From positions 31,217,932 through 31,281,931 of the forward strand of contig NC_087064.1 of assembly GCF_963678635.1 (NCBI RefSeq): a stretch of DNA of 64,000 nt. Reading direction: 5' to 3'. This DNA comes from Symsagittifera roscoffensis (lineage: Eukaryota; Xenacoelomorpha; Acoela; Convolutidae). Below are positions 9,960 to 20,969 of the stretch, one piece after another (position 1 is the first letter of the stretch; the number at the start of each line of letters is the position of its first letter). A program made the translations under genes and the position numbers. Under the pieces are notes generated by a model that searched no databases, was not told the DNA's origin, and saw only the letters and a list, made by a program, of their open reading frames with translations.

Positions 9960-10362
9960 TGATCCAAACTACATTTCATAATTGGATAAATTAGATATTT
10001 TACCACTGTAAAGTATTTAATATTAACCAATCATGATCCATCTAACTAACAACCCACTTATTTGTAAGTGCTGAAATTACTTGTAATTTCAGCACCAGAG
10101 AGATTTGAATTTAACTTAGAAATTAGTTGTCTCTCCAAGAGAACTTCAGCAACCGCAACAAACCAGTATACCCTAGATCTTTTGAGCCTAGCAGAGACTA
10201 GTTAAACACCCTGAGACTAGAAAGTATAAGAGTAAGATTAGGATCGGTATTAGACTAAGAAGTTGCACGAATCTATCCGGCCGAAAATAAGATAGCGTGA
10301 CGAGCAGACGGTGTACCCTATCCGAAATTACTCTATGAGTTAACCACATCGGTCCTAACTCA
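9960..10362 (+). repeat. 5' LTR of element B
   Basis: 403 bp, TGATCC...ACTCA, matching 27509-27911 except for about six substitutions. It contains a strong hairpin, GTGCTGAAATTA-CTTG-TAATTTCAGCAC, around 10067-10094. Confidence 0.95.
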
Positions 10363-10364
10363 TC

Positions 10365-10374
10365 TGGTGCGACC
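10365..10374 (+). other. Element B primer-binding site
   Basis: Two bases after the 5' LTR comes TGGTGCGACC, which starts with the TGG complementary to a tRNA CCA end and is in the expected place. I cannot assign the tRNA. Confidence 0.55.
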
Positions 10375-10450
10375 ATAAGTCTCAAATAAGACCTTAATAG
10401 CTTAGAATTAACCAAAAAATAGAATAGAGTTTAGACAAAACATTTTTAAA

Positions 10451-10684
10451 ATGTTATACGATAATAATTTAATCGAAATGTCTCTACGACTCAATAGATC
10501 AGAGCCGATATTCCGAACGATTACAGAACTACCCGGAATTGGACGAAGACCTCGAACAAGAGACGACATACGACAAAGTAGAAGCTTACCAAATAGTTTT
10601 ATGATCGTACGGCAAAAGCCAACACAAACTTTTATATTTAGAATCTTATTAGCAATGAATTTAGATTTTCATTTGCAAACATAA
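10451..10684 (+). CDS. Small ORF in leader of element B, uncertain
   Basis: 77 codons with an ATG start, beginning 77 bp after the PBS. The product is basic, with an arginine-rich middle (GRRPRTRDDIRQSR), and has no family I recognise. It could be an upstream ORF affecting translation of gag, a short accessory gene, or chance. It lies wholly within the leader, before the paired stem-loops. Confidence 0.25.
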   Translation: MLYDNNLIEMSLRLNRSEPIFRTITELPGIGRRPRTRDDIRQSRSLPNSFMIVRQKPTQTFIFRILLAMNLDFHLQT

Positions 10685-11009
10685 AATTTTGAAGTCAATC
10701 TTCATGATCATTTCAGGCGCTAAACAAAATTATTAATATGCAATAACGATTGATAAAAAGATCTCAGATCGTTTTCTTAATTTCTGAAGTCTTATATAAA
10801 ACATGTTTGAAAAAAATTTATTGAAAATGAAAATAAAAATTAGTAGCTTGACAATAAATTGTTAGTAATCATAAAATCTTCTGTTGTCCCAGCTTTATCA
10901 CCTAAACATAACAGCAATCATAAGCTCACTAATATCATTAAAAAACTAAATCTTTTTTTTAGATAAATTTAAACAATTTTAAACTTAAATTCACTTAATT
11001 TTAAAAACA

Positions 11010-11094
11010 GATCATCAAGGCTTATCCTTGGATCTTAATTAATTTTCTATTTCATTAAGTTTAAAACCTGATCATCAAGGCCTATCCTTGGATC
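11010..11094 (+). promoter_or_regulatory. Paired stem-loops in leader of element B
   Basis: Two near-identical 25-bp hairpin sequences, GATCATCAAGG...CCTTGGATC, lie at 11010-11034 and 11070-11094, exactly 60 bp apart. Each can pair GATC with GATC and CAAGG with CCTTG, with a two-base bulge. Their location between PBS and gag is where retroviruses keep dimerisation and packaging signals. That role is inference. Confidence 0.45.
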
Positions 11095-11611
11095 AAAAGG
11101 AACAATTTTGTTCTCCCCCACTCACTTAGCAAGTGTCTAACGACCTCAAACGTCGATTCACTATCCAGCCCTTCCAAACGACCCAAGATTAATAGAAATT
11201 TTTAAATAAAACTAACCATTCAAATTAAGATAAACAGTGAAGAACTTCGGTTATTCATCCTTCACTTGAACCCTCCTTTTACCAGACCCAGGATAAATAT
11301 TAGACTTAGTAAGTTTAAAATAGTATCTAACGAACTACTTACGTTCTAATTGTACCTGAACCTTGTGGATCGATTTACTATTCTCCAACCCTTGAACACA
11401 ATCACTACCCCTAAGTAAGATTAAGTAAGTTAACACCTTAGCTTAGACTAGCCACGAGAAATTAAAAAATCATTCTTCGGAATCGATATATTTTTCTCTC
11501 CAACCCTGATCAAAAAGACCCAGGTTAAGCTAACCAAAAAATCGTAAGGACTAACAGTCTAAGAAAATAGAAATCACCTAACAACTTTTTGCATCCCTCA
11601 TCCTAAACCTT

Positions 11612-12034
11612 ATGTCATTCAAAAATCTAGGAAATAAACAAACAATCGTTTTACACAACTGTGAGATAGATAACCAAAAATACGATCTTGTAATCACACC
11701 TCACACACAAACAGTTGGATACATTAGAACAAAACGACTAACAATAAAAAGAAAAATAATAAACAAACAAAGGCAAATCACACAAAAAAGATTTTCAAAA
11801 AATAGAAACGCATTTTCAGAATCAGAAGCCAACAATTTAGATGAACTCTACAAATTAAAGGAATCAATTGATAAAAATTACCCATTCACGATCAATTATA
11901 TTTTTCCGATTCAGAAACAACTTCAAATTCATCAAAAAGAGGAAAAAGAAGAAGAAAAAAGCAATATAAACCCAAACCAGTACACTTGTATAATTGGAAT
12001 CAACCAATTAGACACATCGATAGTTATATATTAA
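11612..12034 (+). CDS. Element B: ORF upstream of gag, unknown
   Basis: 140 codons with an ATG start. Lys-rich, with a C-terminal acidic/basic run (KEEKEEEKSN), and no family recognised. It is in the same reading frame as the following gag frame: its TAA at 12032 is followed after 18 bases by the ATG at 12053. It may therefore be an independent accessory protein or the N-terminus of a longer gag cut by a stop. Its position after a 1.2-kb leader suggests it is the first translated ORF of the genomic RNA. Confidence 0.5.
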   Translation: MSFKNLGNKQTIVLHNCEIDNQKYDLVITPHTQTVGYIRTKRLTIKRKIINKQRQITQKRFSKNRNAFSESEANNLDELYKLKESIDKNYPFTINYIFPIQKQLQIHQKEEKEEEKSNINPNQYTCIIGINQLDTSIVIY

Positions 12035-12052
12035 CAGTCATTAAACAAAAAA

Positions 12053-14605
12053 ATGAGCCACACTCAAAGTGACGATAGTCCAGATGACGAAGAGGTTTAC
12101 CCCTTCCTCATAGATGCACCCGATAATAGAGGGCAACCTGATTTTTGCAAGAATTTAGTCTTAAATTTGTTTGAACCCGGAATCAGCCCATGCAAAGCAG
12201 AATTCCCAGATGTAAAAATCAAAAGACAAATTATTGAACATTATCGGAAAGATATATGTAATTTAACACAACAATACGGAATCTACACCATAGAATTCAG
12301 CACACCAAATCCGAATCATCGAAAATATGTAATTCAAACAGACGATCTTGAATTAGAATTTTCAAAAGTATTCTAAGAATATATTAAAAGCATACAATAT
12401 CACAAATCACAAAGAGCAAACTCCATATTCACTAATGAAGTTTTTGCAATAATATATACCTATATTTCTATATTAGAAAAAACAGAATTTCAAAGTATCT
12501 CACCAACTGAAACATCCAAACATACAAAAGTACGACAAGAAATTACTTTATTTTCAACCTTCCTACATATAATCAAAGAAAATTTCACTAAAGACGATGT
12601 TTCACAACACACAAAACATGACTTACAAAAAATTTTGGCATGGTTTATAATAGATTATTTCACACATAATATAGACTTAATTTCACAAGCAAGAAAAAAT
12701 TTCAGACCTCAAAATCCAAATGATGATACTGACATTACAGAACAGTCAGACTACGTTTGGGACCCTGAATGGTCTCATCATGCATTTATAAATATTCCAC
12801 AATCAATCTCAAGTCAAGCAATAAGTACAATATCTTACCAAAGAGATTATGTAAAAGTAGTACCACTAACCATTGATGCAACACCATTAAACTACAATAC
12901 ATTTTTACCCGATACGCGAATTAACAGTTTAAATTCGACCGTCATACACAATGAAAACCTTAATGGAACTAGAAATCTTACACAACAAGATATCCAAACA
13001 CCATCACACTTCATAAATGAAGAAATTGTCCAAACAACAACAACTACACAACAAAGTATTTCACCAATACATCCAAATTTAACAACACCAAAAAAAAATA
13101 CTTCATTTGCACAAGTAACCTTACAATCAACCGTTAAACCTTCGGTTGCTCCAAAATATTCACAAATGGATTATCAAACATATAGACCTATGACAGTACC
13201 ATCAAAACCACGAAGAACGTTCACAAGAAACACTTTTGCAGAACACAATTATAATTATGCACATTCATCAAAAACAAACTATCCCCCACGAAAAACTAAT
13301 AATAATCATGTAAGTTCTCACTATTGGGATAACCCAATGACAACAACCAACTCAGTAAATTTTCGGACTAATTCACATCCTCCACAGGACCATAGTGAAA
13401 ATTACCCATTCTTTCAACAAAATAAAAATAAAAAGCAAACACCTCATCATACGGATTACTTATCATCTGATGATGATTAATTACAACCAGACATTTTTGC
13501 ACCATATACCCAAGAATATCGCAAACAAGGATCGCGACGAGCTCATACATATATTAGAATTTTTTCTCCAAATCCAACAGATACACGAAATCAACAACCA
13601 ATCCATATGCCAAATCCAACTAATACACAATCTTTTCAACCAATTCAACCACAAAACCCAATGACTATGCACTCGTATCAACCAACTCAAATGCAAAATG
13701 AAATACCACTCCCATATTACCTTCAGCAACACGAAATAACAAAAAATCAACTTTCAAATTTTTCGCAAATGCCAAATGCCGCAGAATCACTACAGATGAC
13801 AATGAATCCATACCTTATGGATGGATCATCAATAACATCAAATAAACCACTAATGGTATTCACAGGAACAGATCCTGAATATTCTGTAGAAGATTATTTA
13901 AACGCAGTAACAGCAAATTTAATTTTAAATATAGGACCTGAACCAATTAATACTGCACTACATCAAAATTGGATACATCGACGCACAGCGTTGATACAAA
14001 CAACCTTAGATGGCGCAGCTCAAAAATGGTTTTCATTATTATCCATAGAAATAAAATCAGACTGGAAAGATTTACACAAGAATTTTCAAAAATGTTTGAC
14101 TCCGAAAGAAATAAACAACACCAAAGAGTTTTATGTAATGAAATTCGCAGATTACCAAATGAAACTATCAAACAATTAGCAGTACGTATCGAAACACTGG
14201 TTCGAAAAGCATATTCATTAAATACACATGACTATAAAAACACAAAAATGACAGAAAGTTTAATGATGACCTTAACACCTCAACTAAGGAAAATAGCAAT
14301 AAAAAAGAGAGCATCTCATCCCTCTTCAATTCGAGAGCCAGATTTAGATTTTCGAAAACTAGTAGACAAACTACAGCAAGCGGAAATCACAATGAAACTT
14401 GAAGAAACAGAAAATCTAAAACTACAATATGTTAATCGAATTGAAACAAACACTACACATATCAATAACATACAGGAATAAGATACAGACCTAGTTGAAA
14501 AAATCACTGAAATACTAATTATTTATGAAAAACACCCAAATTTTAAGGGCAAACCATCTTTCAAAAAATGGTGTAATTATTGCCGACGATACGGACATAG
14601 TATTT
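12053..14605 (+). pseudogene. Element B: gag with in-frame stops and a frameshift
   Basis: One frame is open from ATG 12053 to 14179 except for TAA at 12374 and TAA at 13478. The frames on both sides of each stop match, so they look like point mutations. The N-terminal part is acidic. The middle is Asn/Gln/Thr/Pro-rich. The capsid-like part includes LMVFTGTDPEYSVEDYLNA and LDGAAQKWFSLL. Around 14100-14180 the gag reading moves to the -1 frame (RRLPNETIKQLAVRIETL). It meets TAA at 14479 and reaches a zinc-knuckle start, CNYCRRYGH, before TAG at 14603-14605. The capsid fold assignment rests on these motifs. Confidence 0.75.
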
Positions 14606-14615
14606 AGTATAGTAT

Positions 14616-15128
14616 TGTAGACAAAAACAACAAGATAACCAAAACAAACCTCAAAAGTATAAAGAACCAAATAAATCATTTTATCAATATATGAAGAAAG
14701 ATCAAAATCTACCAAACAAAAATGTATACAGTAACAACAGTTCAGGAAAACCACTTCCGAACAACATTAATTACACAAGAAATCAGTCACCATATAACTC
14801 AAGTTATAGAGGAAGATCACCAGAACGAAGAAATACACAGAATTCTTCACAAAATCATTATAATCAATCAAATAGTCGAAATAACTATTCGAGATCAAAT
14901 TCAAATGCAAAACAATTTGTGTCTAGATCCAATTCCAAATCAAACCCAAGAAATAAACACTATTCCAATAATCAATCACGAAATTCATCATATAACAGAA
15001 ATAGAAATTATTCACATAATCGAAATAGAAGTTATTCGAACAATCGAAATCAGAATTACCCGAACAATCGATCAAGAAATAATTCATATAACAGATCAAA
15101 CTATCACAGATCAAATAACAATTATTAA
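14616..15128 (+). pseudogene. Element B: nucleocapsid-like basic R/S/N-rich region
   Basis: A third frame begins where the zinc knuckle should end (its last Cys codon is at 14616) and stays open to TAA at 15126. It then continues in the same frame to the protease. The product is low-complexity and strongly basic, built from Asn, Arg, Ser and Tyr, with many RS, RN and SYN repeats. This is expected of an RNA-binding nucleocapsid tail or a phase-separating disordered region. The break inside the knuckle coincides with a short duplication-like stretch (AGTATTTAGTATAGTATT). Confidence 0.65.
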
Positions 15129-15419
15129 AACAGATCACGGAATAATTCACAAAATCGAAATTCAAGTTATAATAATCAATATAGAAATTATTCCCAATCA
15201 CCACATAGGAATAATGACCATTATAATCATTCTAAACATCGATACAGAAGTAGTACACCAAAACATCAAAGCCATATTAATCAAGTACAGTCAAATGAAG
15301 AAACAACATCAGACCCCCCAGGTATTGATGACACAGGAAATAACGAACTACAACTAAATCAAAGAAACTGTGGATCATCAGACACAGAAAGTGATACAGA
15401 AAATACCATTTCCATCAAT

Positions 15420-16478
15420 ATGATAGCAGTCGAAAACGACTACGAACCTATTATATATGAACAACCTTTTACATCACATATATATGAAAATCAATTGGAA
15501 CTCCTTCACAATTTTTACATTGAACCCATCAATACTACACAAACTGCACAAGAAATAAACAAAATTAACACGGTAAATAAACCCAATGAAAATGACAAAA
15601 CAAAATGTCTAAACACAAATCATATTTACCAAAATATACAAAAAGAACAACCCAGAGAAAAAATTTGGACAATACCATTTCTCTCAGAAAGTCCAAGAAA
15701 CAAAGAAATTCAACCACCAGATCTTGAAATTGATTTTTTAATTGATTCAGGAGCAGAATCAAACATAATTAACATTCCCACATGGAATGAAATCAAAACA
15801 TTACACCCAAAATTAACGCCTCTTGCAACCTCTAGTAAACTAACAACAGCGCAAGGATCAACATTTGTAAATTATGGAAAAGTTCAATTATTCCTCCTCC
15901 CCACAAGAACAATGGAGCAAAATAAAATTCTAAACAAACCATTTAATCAAATATTTCGTATCACTGATATTAAACACAATATCATTGGTATACCATTTAT
16001 ATCTAAATATATACCAACAATCAACATCTTGAATAGTAAACTACTAATCAAAGAAAAGTACACAAAAACAAAAAATACAGCTCTAACATTTTTTCAAAGA
16101 TTAAATAAAAAACCACCATTCTTTTCAAAATTTTATCCAATTTATAACCAACAACGGAAACACCTGAAACCACTATCAGGAAACATATATAACTTTTCAA
16201 TAAAACAAGTTCACCAATATGATAAAAGTCAAAATAAACAACAACTCTTTATGTCAGACTTTGAGTTTAAACCTATTCATAAGTTTTTCAAAATCACGAT
16301 TTCATCTATAAAATATTTGAAAAACACAAATTCAGACATCATTTTGCTACATGTGTATAATAACCCACCGTACCAAGTAACATTACCCTTAGGACTTTTA
16401 GGATATTGCGAAACAAACGCTACAATATCACCCATACATGAAAAAGCATACCGCGTAAATATATACTCCAATTATTAG
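15420..16478 (+). CDS. Element B: aspartic protease region
   Basis: 352 residues from the first ATG, though the frame is open from 15129. The retropepsin active site LIDSGAESN has D109-S110-G111. The flap and the IIGIPFISKYIPTINI block follow about 80 residues later. The protease would cut Gag-Pol. The remainder, up to the stop at 16476-16478, is a spacer before RT. Pol resumes in the -1 frame just before this stop, and the two frames overlap near 16450-16478. The overlap could be a programmed shift or a one-base indel. Confidence 0.75.
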   Translation: MIAVENDYEPIIYEQPFTSHIYENQLELLHNFYIEPINTTQTAQEINKINTVNKPNENDKTKCLNTNHIYQNIQKEQPREKIWTIPFLSESPRNKEIQPPDLEIDFLIDSGAESNIINIPTWNEIKTLHPKLTPLATSSKLTTAQGSTFVNYGKVQLFLLPTRTMEQNKILNKPFNQIFRITDIKHNIIGIPFISKYIPTINILNSKLLIKEKYTKTKNTALTFFQRLNKKPPFFSKFYPIYNQQRKHLKPLSGNIYNFSIKQVHQYDKSQNKQQLFMSDFEFKPIHKFFKITISSIKYLKNTNSDIILLHVYNNPPYQVTLPLGLLGYCETNATISPIHEKAYRVNIYSNY

Positions 16479-16633
16479 ATCTTTGTCAATCCACAATTCT
16501 TAACGAGGAACTATCCATAAATAATATAATAAGCAATGAAAAGAGGAACACAGATTATTTCACAAAAACACCATATTTTAAACCAACATTCAATATAACA
16601 AACTACACAAAAGAACAACAGCAATTTTTAACG

Positions 16634-17524
16634 ATGTTTAACTTTGAACACTCGCAAATTACACAAATCGAATTTGACAAACTAGCAAAACAACTGTTAA
16701 AATATTCAACAGTCTATGCAACATCAAAATATGATGTTGGGAAAATCAGTTCATCACTACATCTCCCGTTAAAACCTGACGCAGTTTTCAAAAAACAAAG
16801 AGCAAGTAAAGTACCAATTCATTTACACGATAAGGTAAATAGATTACTGGATATTTTAGAACAATACAAAATTATCTCACCAGTAAACAAAGAAGAACAA
16901 CCAGAAGGTAACACATTTATTAACCCTGTTATATTCCTAGCAAAGAGAGAATCATTAAAAATAGTTTTAGACGCTAGATATCTCAATTCACTAATAGACG
17001 AATCAAAATGCAATTGGCCTATTGAACCAATACAAGTTATTTTAACAAAAATAAACAGAAAATACTTTACAACCGCAGAGATGAATAGCGCATACAATCA
17101 AATGCCACTAGATGAAAAATCACGACGTTTAACACAATTTGTTATTGGAAATCAACAATATGAATTCAACCGCCTATTCTATGGAATATCCATAGCACCA
17201 GCAGCATTTTCAGCTTTTATGAGCAAAATTTTTAGACCACTAATACTTAAGAAAAACGCAATCACCTTTTTAGACGATGTTTTTATGCAATCACAGACAA
17301 AAGAAGAAATGTTTACAGTCTTAGAACACTATCATAAAATACTTCAGAACGAAAATCTGAAGGCCGCTCCCGATAAATCACACTTCTTTTTAACACGAGT
17401 TAATTTTTTAGGACATAACATAGAAAGAAACACAATCACTCCATTAAAATCACGCATTGATGCTATTCAAAAACTTCAACCACCAACAAACAAAAAAAAA
17501 TCCAAGAAATCCTTGGAATGTTAA
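16634..17524 (+). CDS. Element B: reverse transcriptase domain
   Basis: 296 residues from the first ATG, though the frame opens about 16470. Palm motif FLDDVFMQS (D214, D215) is intact. Motif A reads FTTAEMNSAYNQMPL, with Glu149 where the catalytic Asp is normal in RTs. The FYGISIAPAAFSAFM region is typical of Gypsy RT. The frame ends at an A9 run (17492-17500), after which the connection segment (ILGMLNFLSKYV-like) continues in the -1 frame until an A7 run at 17644-17650 restores the first frame. Confidence 0.8.
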   Translation: MFNFEHSQITQIEFDKLAKQLLKYSTVYATSKYDVGKISSSLHLPLKPDAVFKKQRASKVPIHLHDKVNRLLDILEQYKIISPVNKEEQPEGNTFINPVIFLAKRESLKIVLDARYLNSLIDESKCNWPIEPIQVILTKINRKYFTTAEMNSAYNQMPLDEKSRRLTQFVIGNQQYEFNRLFYGISIAPAAFSAFMSKIFRPLILKKNAITFLDDVFMQSQTKEEMFTVLEHYHKILQNENLKAAPDKSHFFLTRVNFLGHNIERNTITPLKSRIDAIQKLQPPTNKKKSKKSLEC

Positions 17525-17602
17525 ATTTCTTAAGCAAGTACGTTTACAAAATGCAATTACATTTAAGACCATTCTATAATATCCTCAGACAACAAAATAA
17601 TT

Positions 17603-20299
17603 TTGAATGGACCACTGAACATCAAACACGATTTGAAGAAATTAAAAAAACTTTTAACTGAACACATTTCAAACACAATCCCAGATCCAAATCAACCATT
17701 CTACGCAATGTGCGATGCTTCAAATTTTGGCATCGGCGCAGCATTACTACAATCACACTGTGGTACAAATAAAATGAACCTTATATCAGCAAACTCCCGA
17801 TTATTCACTCAAGCAGAGCTACGAATCTCAACTCTAATGAGAGAATGTACAGCTATAATTTATACACTTACAGAATATGAATTTCTGATACTTGGATCAA
17901 AACATCCAACAGTTCTATTCACAGATCACAAATCAATCATTTTTCTCTTTACACAAAAATCAAATCCAAATCATCGAGTTTATAGATTTCAATTAATACT
18001 AATGAAATTTCCAAACTTACATATAGTTTGGACAGCAGGAAAGAATCTTGCATTACCAGATACATTAAGTCGAAATACACCACCTGAATTACTAACACGA
18101 AAAACTACAGTTGAAATACCTAAAAATATAAAATTTTACCTTGCAAAAGACGAAACATCACCCCGACTAGAATGCAAATATGCAGTAAAAACTGACATTG
18201 AACAATCACAAATAAATAATCTCCAACACTTCCCACTTTACTTAGATTGCCAAAATAATCACTACGAAGTTGATCTACTTGGAACATCAACTTTCAAACC
18301 AATTCCATACTCACAATGGATAAAAAATAACACCCAACAAAAACGAATAAAACACCACTCGCATAAAAAAGAGCTTTTTCCGTTAATTGAAAAAGAAAAT
18401 TTAACTGATAAAATAAATTTATCAGGACCACAAACAAAAGATTCAAAATACACAATAAATCAAGTTTTTGATCTCCATGACCCACTTGACACAATTCCTT
18501 TATCTAAATTAGAAATTGAAAACATTTTTCTCCCTCCAACAGATAAAATTACAATTAATAGCTTGAAACAATATCAAAATCTTGACCCAGTAATTAGACA
18601 ACTAAAATCATGGCTTAAATACAAAACTAAGCCCGTAAAGGCAGATACCACAATTTTGAGAAATAAGACACTCCTTCGATATTTTCGAAAATATAATAAT
18701 ACAACAATTAATGAAAACACAGACCTTCTAGAATATCCTTTAAACGATTCTACAGTTCCCTGTCTCCTTTTAAGTATGATTCTAATAGCTTTTAACATTT
18801 CACATACACAAAACATTAAAGGACACTCTGGATCAGAGAAAACATATTCAATATTTACACAAAATTTTTATTTCCCAAATGCACCAATTTGGATAAAAGT
18901 ACTATGCAATGATTGTATAGTATGTCAGCTAAATAAACCTTATCCAAATCAAAAACAAATAGCACAAAAACAAGATTTTAAAGGACAAAGTTTATATTTT
19001 AACCACCGTATATCATTCGATACAAAAGGACCAATTTCACCATCCTCTGAAGGAAACTCCTACATTATGGTAATTGTTGACGCATTTACACAATATGTAG
19101 CACTCAACCCAGTACCACATTGTAACGCTTATTATGCTTACACAACACTTTATGAACACTGGATAGCCAAATTCGGATTACTTGAAATCTTAGTTACAGA
19201 CAACGGTACAGAATTCAAAAATAATGAAATTATCACATTATGTCATTTATACAACATTAAACACAAACCACGTACATCTCATGGACCTTGGACAAACGGT
19301 TTAGTCGAAGGTATGAACCGTTCACTACAAGAATATCTTAGATGTATCATAAATGGAAATGATACAAGATACACAGAATGGTCAGCAGATGTAAAATTAT
19401 TTCCCTTAGCATATAATTCACAAATTACGACAACTCTAGGAATGTCACCATACGAAATGGTTTTTAATCAAAAGCCACGTAAACCAATTATGTTTACAGC
19501 AAACTCTCATAAAAATACACAAGGTCATTGCCAACCAAATAAAGACTCAATTTGTTATAACCTACCTTTACACACACATGATGAAAATCATTTTCATCAC
19601 CCACAAATCCTTAAATTAGCCTCCGGTACACACACCGAATGGATTTTAAATAGAGATAAAAAACACAATGAAATTTACCAAAAAGTAACAAAAAAATTGT
19701 TACAAAGGCAAAACATTAACGAACAAATAATTTCACGCTTTACACCAGCCTCAGATTTAAAAATTGGAACATTTGTCTTAAAACCTAATTTTAATACACA
19801 AAAAGGAATTTCTAAAAAATTACAACCCGTTCGTAAAGGACCATACCAAATAATCGCCAAACCCACAGACGTAACATATAAAATCACCGATTCAGACAAA
19901 AAAGAAATTGTTCAACATAGAAACAATCTATTGCCTTACTACCCAAAAGAATACGCACTACGCGAACTAACTCAATTATATTATTTCACAGGTTTAAAAG
20001 TTATTCAAAATCACCCACATATGAAAAATGAAATCAATGAACAAAACGACATTCACCTTGAAAAACAAAATAAAAAACCAACTACAACCAAAAACAATAC
20101 AAAAAAGCTAGATCAAAAAACACCTCAAAAAGAAAGGAAAAATAAAAAAATGATAGAAAAAATTATACCCCAAGAACAAGTCGAGAAATCAGAACATAGA
20201 GAGTCATTACGACTTAGAAATCAACGACGTAAAAACTACAAAACATTCATCCCACAATCTAAAATATTAAAGAAAGTTGAATTTCAAAAACAGCTTTAA
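17603..20299 (+). CDS. Element B: RNase H and integrase
   Basis: 898 residues. RNase H: D38 in MCDASNFGIG, Glu in MRECTAII, Asp in FTDHKSII and Asp in ALPDTLSRN. Integrase: zinc-binding His in ISHTQNIKGHSG and Cys in CNDCIVCQ, then the DDE core with D473 (ISFDTKGP), D533 (VTDNGTEF) and E569 (NGLVEGMN), 35 residues between the last two. A GPY-type module (VRKGPYQII) lies near residue 750, followed by a Lys/Gln-rich basic tail. The true N-terminus is upstream: the frame joins RT across two homopolymer shifts. All catalytic residues are present, so this is the best-preserved part of element B. Confidence 0.88.
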   Translation: MNGPLNIKHDLKKLKKLLTEHISNTIPDPNQPFYAMCDASNFGIGAALLQSHCGTNKMNLISANSRLFTQAELRISTLMRECTAIIYTLTEYEFLILGSKHPTVLFTDHKSIIFLFTQKSNPNHRVYRFQLILMKFPNLHIVWTAGKNLALPDTLSRNTPPELLTRKTTVEIPKNIKFYLAKDETSPRLECKYAVKTDIEQSQINNLQHFPLYLDCQNNHYEVDLLGTSTFKPIPYSQWIKNNTQQKRIKHHSHKKELFPLIEKENLTDKINLSGPQTKDSKYTINQVFDLHDPLDTIPLSKLEIENIFLPPTDKITINSLKQYQNLDPVIRQLKSWLKYKTKPVKADTTILRNKTLLRYFRKYNNTTINENTDLLEYPLNDSTVPCLLLSMILIAFNISHTQNIKGHSGSEKTYSIFTQNFYFPNAPIWIKVLCNDCIVCQLNKPYPNQKQIAQKQDFKGQSLYFNHRISFDTKGPISPSSEGNSYIMVIVDAFTQYVALNPVPHCNAYYAYTTLYEHWIAKFGLLEILVTDNGTEFKNNEIITLCHLYNIKHKPRTSHGPWTNGLVEGMNRSLQEYLRCIINGNDTRYTEWSADVKLFPLAYNSQITTTLGMSPYEMVFNQKPRKPIMFTANSHKNTQGHCQPNKDSICYNLPLHTHDENHFHHPQILKLASGTHTEWILNRDKKHNEIYQKVTKKLLQRQNINEQIISRFTPASDLKIGTFVLKPNFNTQKGISKKLQPVRKGPYQIIAKPTDVTYKITDSDKKEIVQHRNNLLPYYPKEYALRELTQLYYFTGLKVIQNHPHMKNEINEQNDIHLEKQNKKPTTTKNNTKKLDQKTPQKERKNKKMIEKIIPQEQVEKSEHRESLRLRNQRRKNYKTFIPQSKILKKVEFQKQL

Positions 20300-20740
20300 T
20301 TTTAAAATTAATACTATATGCACCTCTGAAACATTTTGAACTTTCATTTTTCAGAATAACATGCTGCAAACTCTAACACAAACCAATTGGACGAAAGATA
20401 TTAAACTCCAGACATATCTATAACTATAACTTTACAACCTCCAGGTCCAAAATAAGCAAACCACTCAAACTTGACAACTAAAATAAATACCACCATAATA
20501 TCATAACCCTCCCTTATCTAATAACGCAAAGATCAACAATATTTTCCCAATTCAGACCTCAAAAACCCCCCAAACAAAAATATTAAATTAGCCTAAAGTA
20601 AAAGTACGACCATATTAATTTAGCCTAAAGTACAAAATTCTCAAAAATACCCCAGATCACCTGACAAATAAAAATAAAGCAAAGAAGACATCCCGAACAC
20701 CATAAAATTCGCCCCCAACAATTTTTCACAACTAAAAGAA
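20300..20740 (+). other. Element B: gap between integrase and env region
   Basis: A-rich, C-rich and T-poor sequence with no ORF of note. It would be a natural place for a splice acceptor for a subgenomic env message, but I cannot pick a convincing one. Confidence 0.35.
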
Positions 20741-20969
20741 ATCAATCAAAAAACCCTCAAAAATTGCTAACCAACAATCACACAGTCAGTCTTCACCGAC
20801 ATCATCCCAAGAAAATCCAACAATACCTACAACTACCCAAAACCCCCAAACATCTACACGAATTTCTTTCCAAGATAACCCATACACTTTTGAAGAACGA
20901 CACGCTCGCCTATCTGAACCATTAGAACCAGTTCAGCGACAGGCACCTCTAAGTGAACCAACATATAAC

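Noticed and set aside
12374-15128. TAA reassigned to glutamine (alternative genetic code) to explain in-frame TAAs in element B
   Set aside because: The element also has single-base frame shifts that a code change cannot explain, and element A and remnant C are clearly decaying. The transporter exons use no in-frame TAA. Not excluded, but not needed.
16450-16480. Programmed -1 frameshift between protease and RT of element B
   Set aside because: The frames overlap but no canonical slippery heptamer is visible and neighbouring frames are broken by indels, so decay is simpler.
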